NCBI GenBank assembly: GCA_016708305.1
Contig: JADJGB010000008.1
Location: 2,232,001-2,296,000 of the forward strand
Reading direction: 5' to 3'
DNA from: Sphingobacteriales bacterium
GTDB taxonomy: Bacteria; Bacteroidota; Bacteroidia; Chitinophagales; Chitinophagaceae
Length of the DNA stretch: 64,000 nt
This document shows positions 30,430 to 39,617 of the stretch, piece after piece. Made by a program: the position numbers and the translations under genes. Numbering within the stretch: the first letter of the stretch is position 1; each line of letters starts with the position of its first letter. Below the pieces are notes generated by a model that was not told where the DNA came from, did not search any database, and saw nothing but the letters and a program-made list of their open reading frames with translations.

Positions 30430-31504
30430 CGCCTCTATAGAAGAATGATAAAAATTTGATTGAGAAAATATTCATTTTTTTTTGGACTGCACCCAAAAAT
30501 TCATTATCTTTTCAATAATCTTGACTTGTTTTATTGGCTAAATAAAAAAATAGGGGGTTAAAAATTGAATTTTATCGATAAAAGTGGGTATTTCATCTAA
30601 GAAATAAGACTATTCGTCGATTTTTTTTAAAAGGAATGTATTTTTTTGATACTTTTACGTTATAAGGGCGAGTAACTTTTTTAGAAAAAAACTGAACATA
30701 AATATATTGAATTCCAATAATTTAATAAGGTATATTGAAGCAAAAAATGAATAATTGGTCATTATAGGTCTAATTAGAATCTTCATTTTTGATAACAAAG
30801 AAAGATATTTTTTTAGTGTTTAGAGATTTGTTTGATAACCCTGGGTTTCCATCCGGGTTTTTTGTGCTGGAATTAGATTTTAGACGTTAGACGTTAGATT
30901 TATGAATGCAGATTATACATTACAGATTACTGATTGCTTACAGCCTAAAGCCTATCGCTTCCGGCTGTAGCCGAAGACCGATTGCCGAAGTTTGAAATTA
31001 GATATTTGATTTTAGAGGAAATTGGTACAAAAGCGGTAGCCATTTCCTGCAAAACCCTTTCGTACATCTGTGACCTACAGTCGCGCCTTAATGTATTATA
31101 CTTTTTTCAATTAATCTTATCAGGTAAAACTAGATATATTAAAAAGAGTCGAAAAGCAAGACAAAAAATTCAAGCTGTTGGAGCAATTAATTTAAGATTT
31201 TTTACGAAAAAAGATATTTAAGATGCTGCTTATCCTTTTTTGTTCAGGCTCCTTTTGACAGTTCTTTAATGCCGTCGGAGAAGTATTAACAGCTTGTTGC
31301 ATAAGCCTATAAAGCAACTTTACGCCATAAGTTGATAGTTTTCCAATGAATCCGCATACAAATTCGTGCAGGTGATTTGAGAAGTACCTTGGCGATAAAA
31401 CGGAATTTTCTTAAAATGTTTTGAAAAGTATGGTTTTATTAATCAGGGAAAAACTTATGAGATGCCTTAGGTTTGATTTTGGTAACTATATGTTTCCCAA
31501 AATT
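30430..31504. other. Long gene-poor region
   Basis: About 1,075 bases with no gene I can support. It holds very AT-rich DNA up to 30835, a hairpin with T-run at about 30837-30862, a short direct repeat (TTAGACG twice near 30885) and a stretch at 31220-31400. Some minus-strand readings there (for example KLLYRLMQQAVNTSPTAL) look faintly protein-like and may be a decayed gene. A 79-codon frame at 30982-31221 has unconvincing composition. Confidence 0.5.
30837..30862 (+). terminator. Terminator-like hairpin in the gene-poor region
   Basis: AACCC and GGGTT close a loop of about 13 bases and are followed by a T-run. No protein gene ends nearby on the plus strand: the TrmH-like gene stops 400 bases upstream. 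It could therefore end an untranslated RNA. Confidence 0.45.
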
Positions 31505-32244
31505 TTAAATCAACGTGTTATTGAGTAATCGATCGCGCGTAAGTAAATCATACACCCTATTGCTCACCTTCATGTTATGCAATCTTTGAAGATGGCCTAA
31601 ATGGTGAGTGTCAGTGCCTGCAAAATCATAAAAATCATGGTCAATAAAATAGTTGACCATTTCTGTTATTATTTTTCCACTTGATGTCGAGGCAGACAAA
31701 AGATTTAATTGAAACAAACAACCATTTTCTTTAAATTGGTGTAATAAGTCGTATTTACGATTCAAATATATATACCGTTCGGGATGGGCAATTACTGGTA
31801 TGTACCCTGCCATCTGTAGTTCGAAAATCATTTCTTTCATATTCATAGCCTGGTGTATTACCGAAAACTCTACCAGAACAAGGTTATCTTTAATTGTGAG
31901 CAGGGGTTCGTCTTTTTAATAAGTTCCATCACATAATCATCCAGATAATATTCGGCTGCATGAAGTAATATGTCAATATTTCTTATTTTTAGTTCTTTCT
32001 GCACCCTTTCTATTTGAAACTGGATGATATCGGCCGTGTTTTTAAACATATCGCTTCGGATATGAGGTGTGGTTATCAATTTGGAATAACCAAGATGCTT
32101 TAACCCTGAAATTAATTCGATAGAATGTGGAATGTTTTCGGCGCCGTCGTCAATTCCAGGTAATAAGTGAGAATGGATATCTGCTTTGAGCGTTTTAAGA
32201 TTTATGTATTCTTTTTGACGGTTTTTTCCAAAAAAATTAAAAAT
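31505..32244 (-). CDS. CpsB/YwqE-type PHP phosphotyrosine phosphatase (frame broken)
   Basis: About 245 residues of the PHP fold. Metal-binding motifs are visible: DIHSHLLPGIDDGAEN near the N-terminus, TTPHIRSDMF, AHPERY and GTDTHHLG. Enzymes of this type remove phosphate from the tyrosine cluster of BY-kinases and so control capsule or exopolysaccharide export. The frame breaks near 31908 (an A/T run). I chose ATG 32244 (MIFNFFGKNRQ); an ATG 15 bases upstream is possible. The likely partner is the Wzc-type kinase at 53.8-56.2 kb; the pairing is inference. Confidence 0.85.
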
Positions 32245-32259
32245 CATTACAGGGTACAA

Positions 32260-32635
32260 ATTTAGGAGAGAAATTAAATTATAAATAGGTTAAATCAAAG
32301 ACGTTTTTTAAATATTCAAATAAAATCTTTACATACCTATGATATTTTCACCTGTCAAATCTTCTTAGAATTAACCGTAAAAATATAGAATAGTTTTGAA
32401 TGATTTTTATTTTCATTTGAATTTCAGTTTTACCATAAAAAAACTTTGATTGAGGTATTGTTTTTTAGTTTAAAATAACATTGAATATTCCTGTAAAGAA
32501 TTTTAGATAAACAAAATTTTAAATTACATTTTTGAGTACAAAAAAAGTTAAATATTGTAGAAAATATTTTTAAATTTAGAGTTGTTTCCTGTACTTTTGC
32601 GAAAATTATTTTTTATAACCCTCTAAATTTAACAA
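32260..32635. other. AT-rich intergenic region upstream of the secreted-protein cluster
   Basis: No gene is seen. It separates the minus-strand phosphatase from the plus-strand secreted-protein cluster and holds the promoter listed at 32592-32599. Confidence 0.6.
32592..32599 (+). promoter_or_regulatory. Promoter of the secreted-protein cluster
   Basis: TACTTTTG matches TAnnTTTG, with TTTT 20 bases upstream (32568-32571). It predicts a transcript with a leader of roughly 30 bases, rich in A and T, before the first gene at 32636. Confidence 0.55.
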
Positions 32636-33199
32636 ATGCAAAAGTTAAGTACTGCTTTTTTAGTGTCCTTTCTGACACTGACGTTAACCGTAAACGCGCA
32701 AGACACAAATCACGACTCCCACACAATTGGCATCAGTGTCCCGGAAGTTGCGATTTTGGACATTGAACCTGCTGCGAGTAAAAACATTACCATGAACTTT
32801 ACTGCGCCAACCGAAGCAGGAGATCCCATTACCAATCCTGCCAATAATACCAGTTTGTGGTTAAACTATTCTTCAATCAAATCCGCAGCAGATCCCACTC
32901 GTACTATTTCAGTTAAATTAACAAGTTTGATTGCTGGTGTGGATATTAAAGTTACTGCAGGTGCAGCAGCAGTATCTGGAGATGGAACCAAAGGAACTCC
33001 GGGAGCACAATTAACATTAACAACCGCAGATCAAACTATCATTTCCGGCATTGGAAGTGCATACACCGGTAATGGCGCCTCAAACGGGCATAACCTTACT
33101 TATGAAGTAGCTTTCGGCACAGGTGGTCCTGCTTCCTATTCGGATTTAATTTTTAGTTCCAATACCGCTACAGTTACTTATACAATTTCAGATAACTAA
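32636..33199 (+). CDS. Small secreted Ala/Thr-rich protein, candidate fibre subunit A
   Basis: Intact, 187 residues. A signal peptide (residues 1-21, ending VNAQ) precedes a single beta-sandwich-like domain with the stretches ISVPEVAILDIEPAASKN, MNFTAPTEAGDPITNP and TIISGIGSAYTGNGASNGH. It ends in alternating strand pattern (ATVTYTISDN). A clear paralogue, with TIISGIGGAFTGDGTNNGH, is encoded at 36989-37512, on the other side of the chaperone-like and barrel genes. Size and layout recall Csu/spore-coat-U-type pilins, but I cannot place it in a named family. The subunit role is inference. Confidence 0.75.
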   Translation: MQKLSTAFLVSFLTLTLTVNAQDTNHDSHTIGISVPEVAILDIEPAASKNITMNFTAPTEAGDPITNPANNTSLWLNYSSIKSAADPTRTISVKLTSLIAGVDIKVTAGAAAVSGDGTKGTPGAQLTLTTADQTIISGIGSAYTGNGASNGHNLTYEVAFGTGGPASYSDLIFSSNTATVTYTISDN

Positions 33200-33450
33200 T
33201 CTGAAGGTATAATTAGTTTTAGATTATTGTTATATCCTTTACAATAGCGAAGCTTTCCAAAGTCTTCGCTATTGTTATATTTTCATTTCATGCAGAAAGT
33301 TGAATTAATTTTTACCGCTTAATCCGCGTTTGAAGAAATAGAACTAATTCACAATAATATTTTTACATAATTTATTCAATCAGGAATATTTCACTGGTTT
33401 TTAGTAAATATTATGGACGGGCACCAGACCAAAATTAAAAATATACGTAC

Positions 33451-34260
33451 ATGAAAAAATACATAATTCTTATTTTATCTTTAGTCTTTCAGTTTCATCT
33501 GGTACAAGCCGGTATTGTTGTTCATAATGGGCTCTCCCATTTCTTTCAGGTGGAAAACGGAAAAAACTATAAAGGAAAAATTGTTCTGGAAAATACCGGA
33601 AAAGAAACGAGCCAGATAAAAATATATCTGCAGGATGTGAGTTACCGCGCCGATGGAACCATCAATTACAATGCTCCCGCCAAAGAAAAGAAAAGAAGCA
33701 ATGCCGGCTGGATGCAACTAACAACAAATCTATTGACTTTAAAGCCGGGCGAGAAAACCGATTTTCTTTATGAAATAAATGTTCCCAATCAACTGGCAGC
33801 TAACGGAAGCTACTGGAGTGTGATTATAGTGGAACCGGTAAAAGATATTAAATCCAATGAAAAAGCAGGAGTATCAATTGCCTCAGTTGTTCGCTATGCA
33901 ATACTGGTGGTTTCCGATATTTATTCCGAGAGCGCCAAAGTTGATTTGAGATTTGAAAACGTGAAAATTGTTAAAGAGGATAATAAAAGAATTTTGAAAG
34001 TGGCCATTGCCAATACGGGCGATCTTTTTTGTAAACCGGTAGCGGTTATTGATGTTTATGATAAAAAAACAGGCCAAAAGAAAGGAAGATTTACCAGCTA
34101 TTCTATGGGATTGCTTCCTGATAATTCCAAATCTTTTTCTATTGACATTGAACCTTTATCTCCCGGGCTTTATAATGCAGTCTTAATGGCAATAGATGAA
34201 AATGACAACACCTTTGCATTGAAAACCGACCTGGAAATAGGCAATGATCAAACTCAGTAA
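33451..34260 (+). CDS. Periplasmic chaperone-like protein (PapD-like / DUF916-like fold)
   Basis: Intact, 269 residues. The signal peptide MKKYIILILSLVFQFHLVQA is followed by two Ig-like domains. The first has the pattern of a PapD or DUF916 (WxL-interacting) domain: FQVENGKNYKGKIVLENTG, then LTLKPGEKTDFLYEINVPN and a YWSVIIVEP strand. The second (residues about 150-265) is also beta-rich. There is no membrane helix at the C-terminus, unlike Gram-positive WxL-interacting proteins. Its last 17 bases overlap the barrel gene, so translation is coupled. A chaperone role for the small secreted proteins is inference. Confidence 0.7.
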   Translation: MKKYIILILSLVFQFHLVQAGIVVHNGLSHFFQVENGKNYKGKIVLENTGKETSQIKIYLQDVSYRADGTINYNAPAKEKKRSNAGWMQLTTNLLTLKPGEKTDFLYEINVPNQLAANGSYWSVIIVEPVKDIKSNEKAGVSIASVVRYAILVVSDIYSESAKVDLRFENVKIVKEDNKRILKVAIANTGDLFCKPVAVIDVYDKKTGQKKGRFTSYSMGLLPDNSKSFSIDIEPLSPGLYNAVLMAIDENDNTFALKTDLEIGNDQTQ

Positions 34261-36979
34261 AATATTATTTTTACTACTTTTACCTGTATTTCTTTTAGCC
34301 CAGGAACCGTCAAAAATTATTGGAAATAAAAATGACGGCTTATTGCCCGGTACTTCTACCACTGTTCCTGTCAGGATAGAAAATAAAAATGCAGAAACGA
34401 AGTTGTATAAAGTGAAAGTAAATACTTCTCACTCTGATATTATTCCTATCATTGATCATGGCGATATGGAAAGTCCATCCGGTGAAACCAATTATTTTAT
34501 TGTACCTATTCGGATAGCCCATGAAACGCCACAGGGCGATTACGCTATTTCTCTGGAGATAACGGATGTTTCCAATAATCGTACTTTTACGGTATCTGCT
34601 CCCATTACCATTGCCCGTCTGGCAAATATTACCGTCAATCTTGTATCCGCACCCGAATACCTGCGGGCCGGTCAATCCATACAATCTGATTTTCTTATTA
34701 AAAACAATGGTAATACAACCGAAACCATATTTATAGAAAGCAACACCGAGCTTGACCAGCCTAAATCTTTTCAATTGCAACCCGGTGCCACTCGTATGAT
34801 TAGTGTGCTGAAGCCCACTTCGCCCAATTTGGGTAAAAATGAAATTTTCAATACGGCGCTATCGGTTTTTACTAACAATAACCCCGACCAGAAAATCAGC
34901 GCATATAGCTCAACCACCATTATTTCCATTAAACCTACTGATGATGATATTTATTTCCGATACCCTGTTACCGCTTCAGTTGCTTACATTGGTATGAACC
35001 AAAGAGGACAATATCAGGGTGGCTTTCAGGCAGAGGTAGCAGGTAGCAGCCATCTGAAAAAAGACCATTCGGATTTGCTGTTTTTCAGGGTGCTTACACC
35101 CAATCCGGTAGAACTAAGCGCCTACACTCAGTATGAAGAGTATTTTGTAGGTTACAAAAACAAATACCTTAATGTTCGTTTGGGCGACAAAGCTTATTCT
35201 GCTTCTTATCTCTCCGAGTTTTCGCGGTACGGTAGGGGTGTGGAGCTTCGGTTAGATTTGCATAAAATTTCAATCGGAGGGTTTTATAATCGTCCGCGGT
35301 TTTTTGATAATATTAAAGAAGAATGGAATGTTTTCTCCAAATTCAGACCCATTGATGGTATGGAATTAACCGCAGGTTATTTGTATAAGGAAGCTCCTTC
35401 TGTCCAGGATGGCACATTTGGCAGGCCCAAATATTCCTTTGCCCGCTTGCCCTATTTTAAAACGACCGCAAGAATTGCAAAAAATGTAACAATAGGTGGC
35501 GAAATTGCCTTTAGCAGTACCGACAAGTCAGATGGTATGGGGTATATGCTGGAAGGACAGGGATATCTCAAAAATATTACCCTCGCTACTTCTTATATCA
35601 AGACCGATCCCGGATTTGCCGGTTATTTCAGTGAAACGAATATGTTTAACGGAAACGGACAGGTGAGGATTCTGAAGAAATTATATATTACCGGCAATTA
35701 TATCCAGGATGCCAAAAACTATCAGCGCGACACCCTATTCTTATCGGCACCTTATAGAAAGTATATTCAGATGGGCCTCAGGTACCAATACCTGCAAACG
35801 GGATACCTCGCATTGTATAATGGTTTTCAAAAAATATGATGACCGAATGGAACTGAAGAAATTCAATTATGAAGAAAATTTGCAAGAATAGATATTTCTC
35901 AAAATTGGTGCATTTAATGTAAATATTGAATCCTATTGGGGTAAAACAAATAATATCCTGAACGCTTTCAGTGGCAACTCCAGCTATTACACTGCCAATC
36001 TTGGTTTTGACAAATTCAACACCTCAATCAGTATTTATGGTAGTTATTACATGACCTCCCGTTATCAAAGCGCCAATCAAAATATGCTGTATTATGGCGG
36101 TAATATAATGAGCCGTTTTTCCAACAGTAGTTATGTATGCTCTACTATCAGAATAATTACCAGCCTGAGGAGTATTATAAAGACCGGAATCTATTCGAAT
36201 TAAGGTATCATCAACAGATTTACAAAACTCATTCCATTGATTTATCGGGCAGATACATGCTGCAGCGCGGCGCTCTCAACAATAAAGATTTTATCGTTTC
36301 GCTCCGATATGCTGCCGGAATTAATATGCCGTTAAAAAAGATGGTGGACTACACCACGCTTTCAGGCTATGTTATGAACCAGGGAGTGAAGAAAACCGAA
36401 GGCGTTAAATTGATATTGGGTAACCATAGCACCCTCACCGACAAGAATGGCTGCTATATTTTCAAAAACATTATGCCGGGAAAATATATTTTAGAAATAG
36501 AAAGGTCATCCATTAGTATCAACGATATTTCCGATATTCCAATGCCTGCTCCGATAGAACTGGTTCAGAAAGAAAATAATTTTAATTTTGGGCTGACCAG
36601 TGCAGCAATGATTAAGGGTAGGATAAATATTGATGAAACCGATGAAAAAGAACAGGATATGGTTTTGCCGGATTTCAACCGGCGAAAAAAACAAATCGGC
36701 CCAGTCTGTTATAATTGAAGCCGGTAATGGTAGCGATGTGTTTCGTAAAATTTGTATGTTGGGTGATGAATTTGACTTTACCGGCTGCGGCCCGGCAACT
36801 GGAAAGTGAAGATTTATAGGAATGGACTTGACAAGCGCTACAAAATTGCTATTGATCATTTTGAATTTGAATTAAAAGCAAATGATACTCATATTGTCAA
36901 TATCAATATTTTAAAGCAGCAATCGGAGATCCGGTTTCAGCAGGATGGTTTAAAAATCAGTTACCTTCAAAAAAAATAA
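34244..36979 (+). CDS. Outer-membrane usher-like protein: Ig-like N-terminus, beta-barrel, C-terminal regulatory-like domain (frame broken)
   Basis: About 910 residues. A signal peptide (residues 1-19) is followed by two Ig/NEW3-like domains (residues about 20-220; PGTSTTVPVRIENKNAE, FLIKNNGNTTETIFIES). A long run of amphipathic strands at about 235-740 is typical of a large outer-membrane barrel (VRLGDKAYSASYLSEFSRYG, ITIGGEIAFSS-like stretches). A carboxypeptidase-regulatory-like domain follows (LSGYVMNQGVKKTEGVKLIL, LTDKNGCYIFKNIMPGKYIL). The domain order resembles pilus ushers, but I see no FimD signature. The frame breaks near 35835, 35885, 36140, 36700 and 36785; the pieces join smoothly. 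Confidence 0.7.
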
Positions 36980-36988
36980 CAGATTCAC

Positions 36989-37512
36989 ATGAAATCACTT
37001 TTTATTTTATGGTGTTATTGATTTCCGGCAGGGCGCTGATGGCTCAAACCTCCGGATCCGGAAATATAACACTGACATTGCCAACTGTGGCATTGCTGGA
37101 CATTCATCCGGCAGGAAACATCTCCATGAACTTTCTGCGCCCACCGAGGCCGGAAATCCACTTGGCAATCCGACATCCAATAATACTAAATGGTTAAATT
37201 ATACTTCGGCGGTTTCGTGGGTAATACACGCATCATAACCGCATCTGTCAACCAGATGATTCCGGGAATAAATATCAGGCTGCAGGCCGGCGCTGCAGCG
37301 GGGAGTGGGGAGGCGCAAGAGGCACATCGGCGGGTTTGGTTACACTCATTACTACACCTGCAACGATTATATCAGGGATTGGTGGCGCCTTTACCGGAGA
37401 TGGTACCAACAACGGACACCAACTCACACTGTCATTAGTGCCGGGTACTTATGCAAACATTATAGCCCAGTCTTATTCTGTCATTATCACTTACACGATC
37501 AGTGGCTTATAA
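36989..37512 (+). CDS. Small secreted protein, candidate fibre subunit B (paralogue; frame broken)
   Basis: About 175 residues. ATG 36989 lies 9 bases after the barrel gene stop. The signal peptide (MKSLFI..MVLLISGRALMAQ) needs one base restored near 37007. The mature part repeats the layout of the protein at 32636: LTLPTVALLDIHPAGNISMN, then APTEAGNP after restoring a base near 37128, and TIISGIGGAFTGDGTNNGHQ. It ends SVIITYTISGL. Further shifts lie near 37210 and 37310. It is certainly homologous to subunit A. Confidence 0.75.
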
Positions 37513-37527
37513 AAAAAAGAAAATCTT

Positions 37528-38043
37528 ATGAAAAGAAAAAATAAAACAGGTTGGGTTGTCGGTTGCTTAATGGCAGTTCTTTTGTCAACCGGTGTACTCA
37601 AGGCTCAGAGTATTACAGTAGGAGGTAGCAACTGGACTCCCGGCACTACCGTAATAACAGAGGCAGGTAGTGATTATTCGGGTACTTTGACTAGTACAGA
37701 TAATCAAATATCAATAACATCCTCAATTCCGAGTAGCTTTCGTGATGCAAGAATTTCGGTTCATTATGAAGCCAACCCAACCTGGCATAATAGTTTGGCA
37801 ATTCAGGTAAAAAGAACAGGAACCGGTAGTCATACTTGTTGGTTATGCACGATAACCGGGGGGAATACCGATTTTAAGTTGGTGCCGGCAAATACAGGAA
37901 CAGAGTTCTATCAAATCCATTCAAATCTTTGTACTGCCACTTTCTCAAATACACCCATTCAACTTCAGTTAACCGGTATTTCGGTAACAATACCTGCGGC
38001 AACCTATAATGCAAAAGTTGTGTTTACGATTGCGGAATTTTAG
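37528..38043 (+). CDS. Third secreted protein of the cluster
   Basis: Intact, 171 residues, 15 bases after subunit B. A signal peptide (residues 1-26, ending VLKAQ) precedes a beta-rich domain with a Cys pair in HTCWLCTITGG and a further Cys in HSNLCTATFS. The C-terminal strands ISVTIPAATYNAKVVFTIAEF recall the last strands of pilin-like domains. It is not an obvious paralogue of the other two. Position suggests a minor subunit or tip protein; this is inference. Confidence 0.65.
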   Translation: MKRKNKTGWVVGCLMAVLLSTGVLKAQSITVGGSNWTPGTTVITEAGSDYSGTLTSTDNQISITSSIPSSFRDARISVHYEANPTWHNSLAIQVKRTGTGSHTCWLCTITGGNTDFKLVPANTGTEFYQIHSNLCTATFSNTPIQLQLTGISVTIPAATYNAKVVFTIAEF

Positions 38044-38090
38044 TAAAATACACACATTATTGCCTTTTTTCTTCTCCAGGGTGTTAGTTT

Positions 38091-38468
38091 TTATTTTACA
38101 AAAAATTTAAATACTTTCCCTGTTATTAATCCTATGGCACCGCCAGCCACGCCATAAAATATATCCCAAAAATCAAAACTACGCCCCGGTAGGTACAACT
38201 GGCCGGCTTCGGCGATCACAACCATTACAATCATTGCCATCCAGCAAAGGATATAAAATCTGAAGCTCTGGCGGAAAAAGCTACTGATAAACACACCCAT
38301 CAGCATAAAAGGTATAGCGGTTCTAAAGTTGTAGTTTTTATTGGCCCATGTTGTGAGCCAAAGTGGTATCCATTCGTTTGCCTCTAAATCGGGATTTGAT
38401 TTCCAACTGAAATAAAAAACAACACCGGTGCCGATTAAGAAAATCAGAATGATTGGTTTATGTTTCAT
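38091..38468 (-). CDS. VanZ-like family membrane protein
   Basis: Intact, 125 residues. Four membrane segments and the family's conserved features are visible: NYNFRTAIPFMLMG, then AEAGQLYLPGRSFDFWDIFY with the acidic/aromatic DFWD core, and a Gly-rich last helix. VanZ-like proteins are of poorly known function (VanZ itself gives teicoplanin resistance). The gene is convergent with the secreted-protein cluster. Confidence 0.8.
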   Translation of the reverse strand: MKHKPIILIFLIGTGVVFYFSWKSNPDLEANEWIPLWLTTWANKNYNFRTAIPFMLMGVFISSFFRQSFRFYILCWMAMIVMVVIAEAGQLYLPGRSFDFWDIFYGVAGGAIGLITGKVFKFFVK

Positions 38469-38826
38469 AATATGCCAAAGTGTATTTTTTTTATTTCAGA
38501 TGGGGGGGGTTACAGGTGCTCAAGATACCCTCGCCTGTGTCATCCCGAGCCTGTCATCCTTCGTCAAGCTCAGGATGACACAGGCTCAGGATGACAGGGG
38601 TGAATGACAGGGTTGGTAAGAGTAAATAAGAAGAGGTAGGCCTTTCAATGACTATGTGGTCATGGAGGCCCCAGAGGGCTAAGAGTGGCAGTTATTTATG
38701 GCATTAATGTTTTGTTTTTCAGTGGGTATTTTATGTTGCGTTTGCCAGATAGATGCAATGCCAAACGAATGACTTTTTAACGGATAAAAAATAATTTCGA
38801 TATTGTGGCATTGCCGTGTACAATGA
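38469..38826. other. Intergenic region with short inverted repeats
   Basis: No gene is seen in 358 bases. A G8 tract lies at about 38501-38508. Near 38525-38610 the motif CTGTCATCC/GGATGACAG occurs in both orientations with AAGCTCAGGATGAC copies, the type of small dispersed repeat frequent in this phylum. Confidence 0.55.
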
Positions 38827-39135
38827 CTATTCTTCAGGCTTGCCAAACTGAGTATAATTTCGGGATAATATGGGTAACTTATCCAAAGCGCCGCTAATTA
38901 AAGCTTCTTTCTTTTTTCGCGACCAGCCTTTAACTTGTTTTTCAAAAGCAATAGCGCTATTTACATACTGAAATCGCTCACAGTAAACCAACTCCACCGG
39001 ACGACGACCGAACGTATAGGAATTACTGTGAATGCCGGTTTGATGTTCATTCAACCTTCGCTCCATGTTATTGGTGATGCCGGTGTAATAGCTTTTATCA
39101 GCGCATAGCAGGATGTAAACGTAGTAGTTGTGCAT
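38827..39135 (-). CDS. GIY-YIG nuclease domain protein
   Basis: Intact, 102 residues, the usual size of the single-domain form. The catalytic motif is YYVYILLCADKSYYTGITNN (GIY written as VYI, YIG as YTG), with Arg in MERRLNEH and Glu in AFEKQVKGWSRKKKEALI. Proteins of this type are small nucleases of unknown biological role, common and often multi-copy in Bacteroidota. It is followed on its upstream side by the 49-bp tandem repeat. Confidence 0.9.
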   Translation of the reverse strand: MHNYYVYILLCADKSYYTGITNNMERRLNEHQTGIHSNSYTFGRRPVELVYCERFQYVNSAIAFEKQVKGWSRKKKEALISGALDKLPILSRNYTQFGKPEE

Positions 39136-39260
39136 TCTTAAAGATAGGAAAAAAATGCATAATTCTTCATACCCTCCTTTTGTCCCCCTTCGACAAGCTC
39201 AGGAGGACAAAAAGGGAGGGCTCGGAGACAAAGGGTCTCGTTGAAACATTTGTTGCTGAA

Positions 39261-39606
39261 TATGTTCTGCCGTACATGTCATGCTGAGCCTGTCGAAGCG
39301 TGACTTACGAGTGTTCTGGAGTACATGTCATGCTGAGCCTGTCGAAGCGTGACTTACGAGGGTTCTGGAGGACATGTCGTGCTGAGCTTGTCATGCTGCT
39401 CATTTTATGCCGTACATGTCATGCTGAGCTTGTCGAAGCGTGACTTACGAGTGTTCTGCCGTACATGTCATGCTGAGCCTGCCGAAGCGTGACTTACGAG
39501 TGTTCTGGAGTACATGTCATGCTGAGCCTGTCGAAGCGTGACTTACGAGTGTTCTGGAGTACATGTCATGCTGAGCCTGTCGAAGCGTGACCTGTCGAAG
39601 CATGAC
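39261..39606 (+). repeat. Tandem repeat, seven units of about 49 bp
   Basis: Units start near 39273, 39322, 39371, 39413, 39462, 39511 and 39560; the spacing is 49 bases except once (42). Each unit carries TGTCATGCTGAGCCTGTCG and GAAGCGTGACTTACGAG, followed by TGTTCTGGAG or TGTTCTGCCG. The third unit is degenerate. Units abut, so this is not a CRISPR array. The core GTCATGCTGAGC..GTCGAAGC is a dispersed repeat type in this phylum; a related copy lies at about 41650-41690. Confidence 0.9.
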
Positions 39607-39617
39607 AGGCCGGAGCC

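Noticed and set aside
30982..31221. 79-codon open frame in the gene-poor region
   Set aside because: Composition is not protein-like, no start signal or homology is recognised, and the surrounding DNA looks noncoding.
39261..39606. Regular repeats that might be a CRISPR array
   Set aside because: The units abut with a 49-base period and have no unique spacers; no cas gene is in the window.
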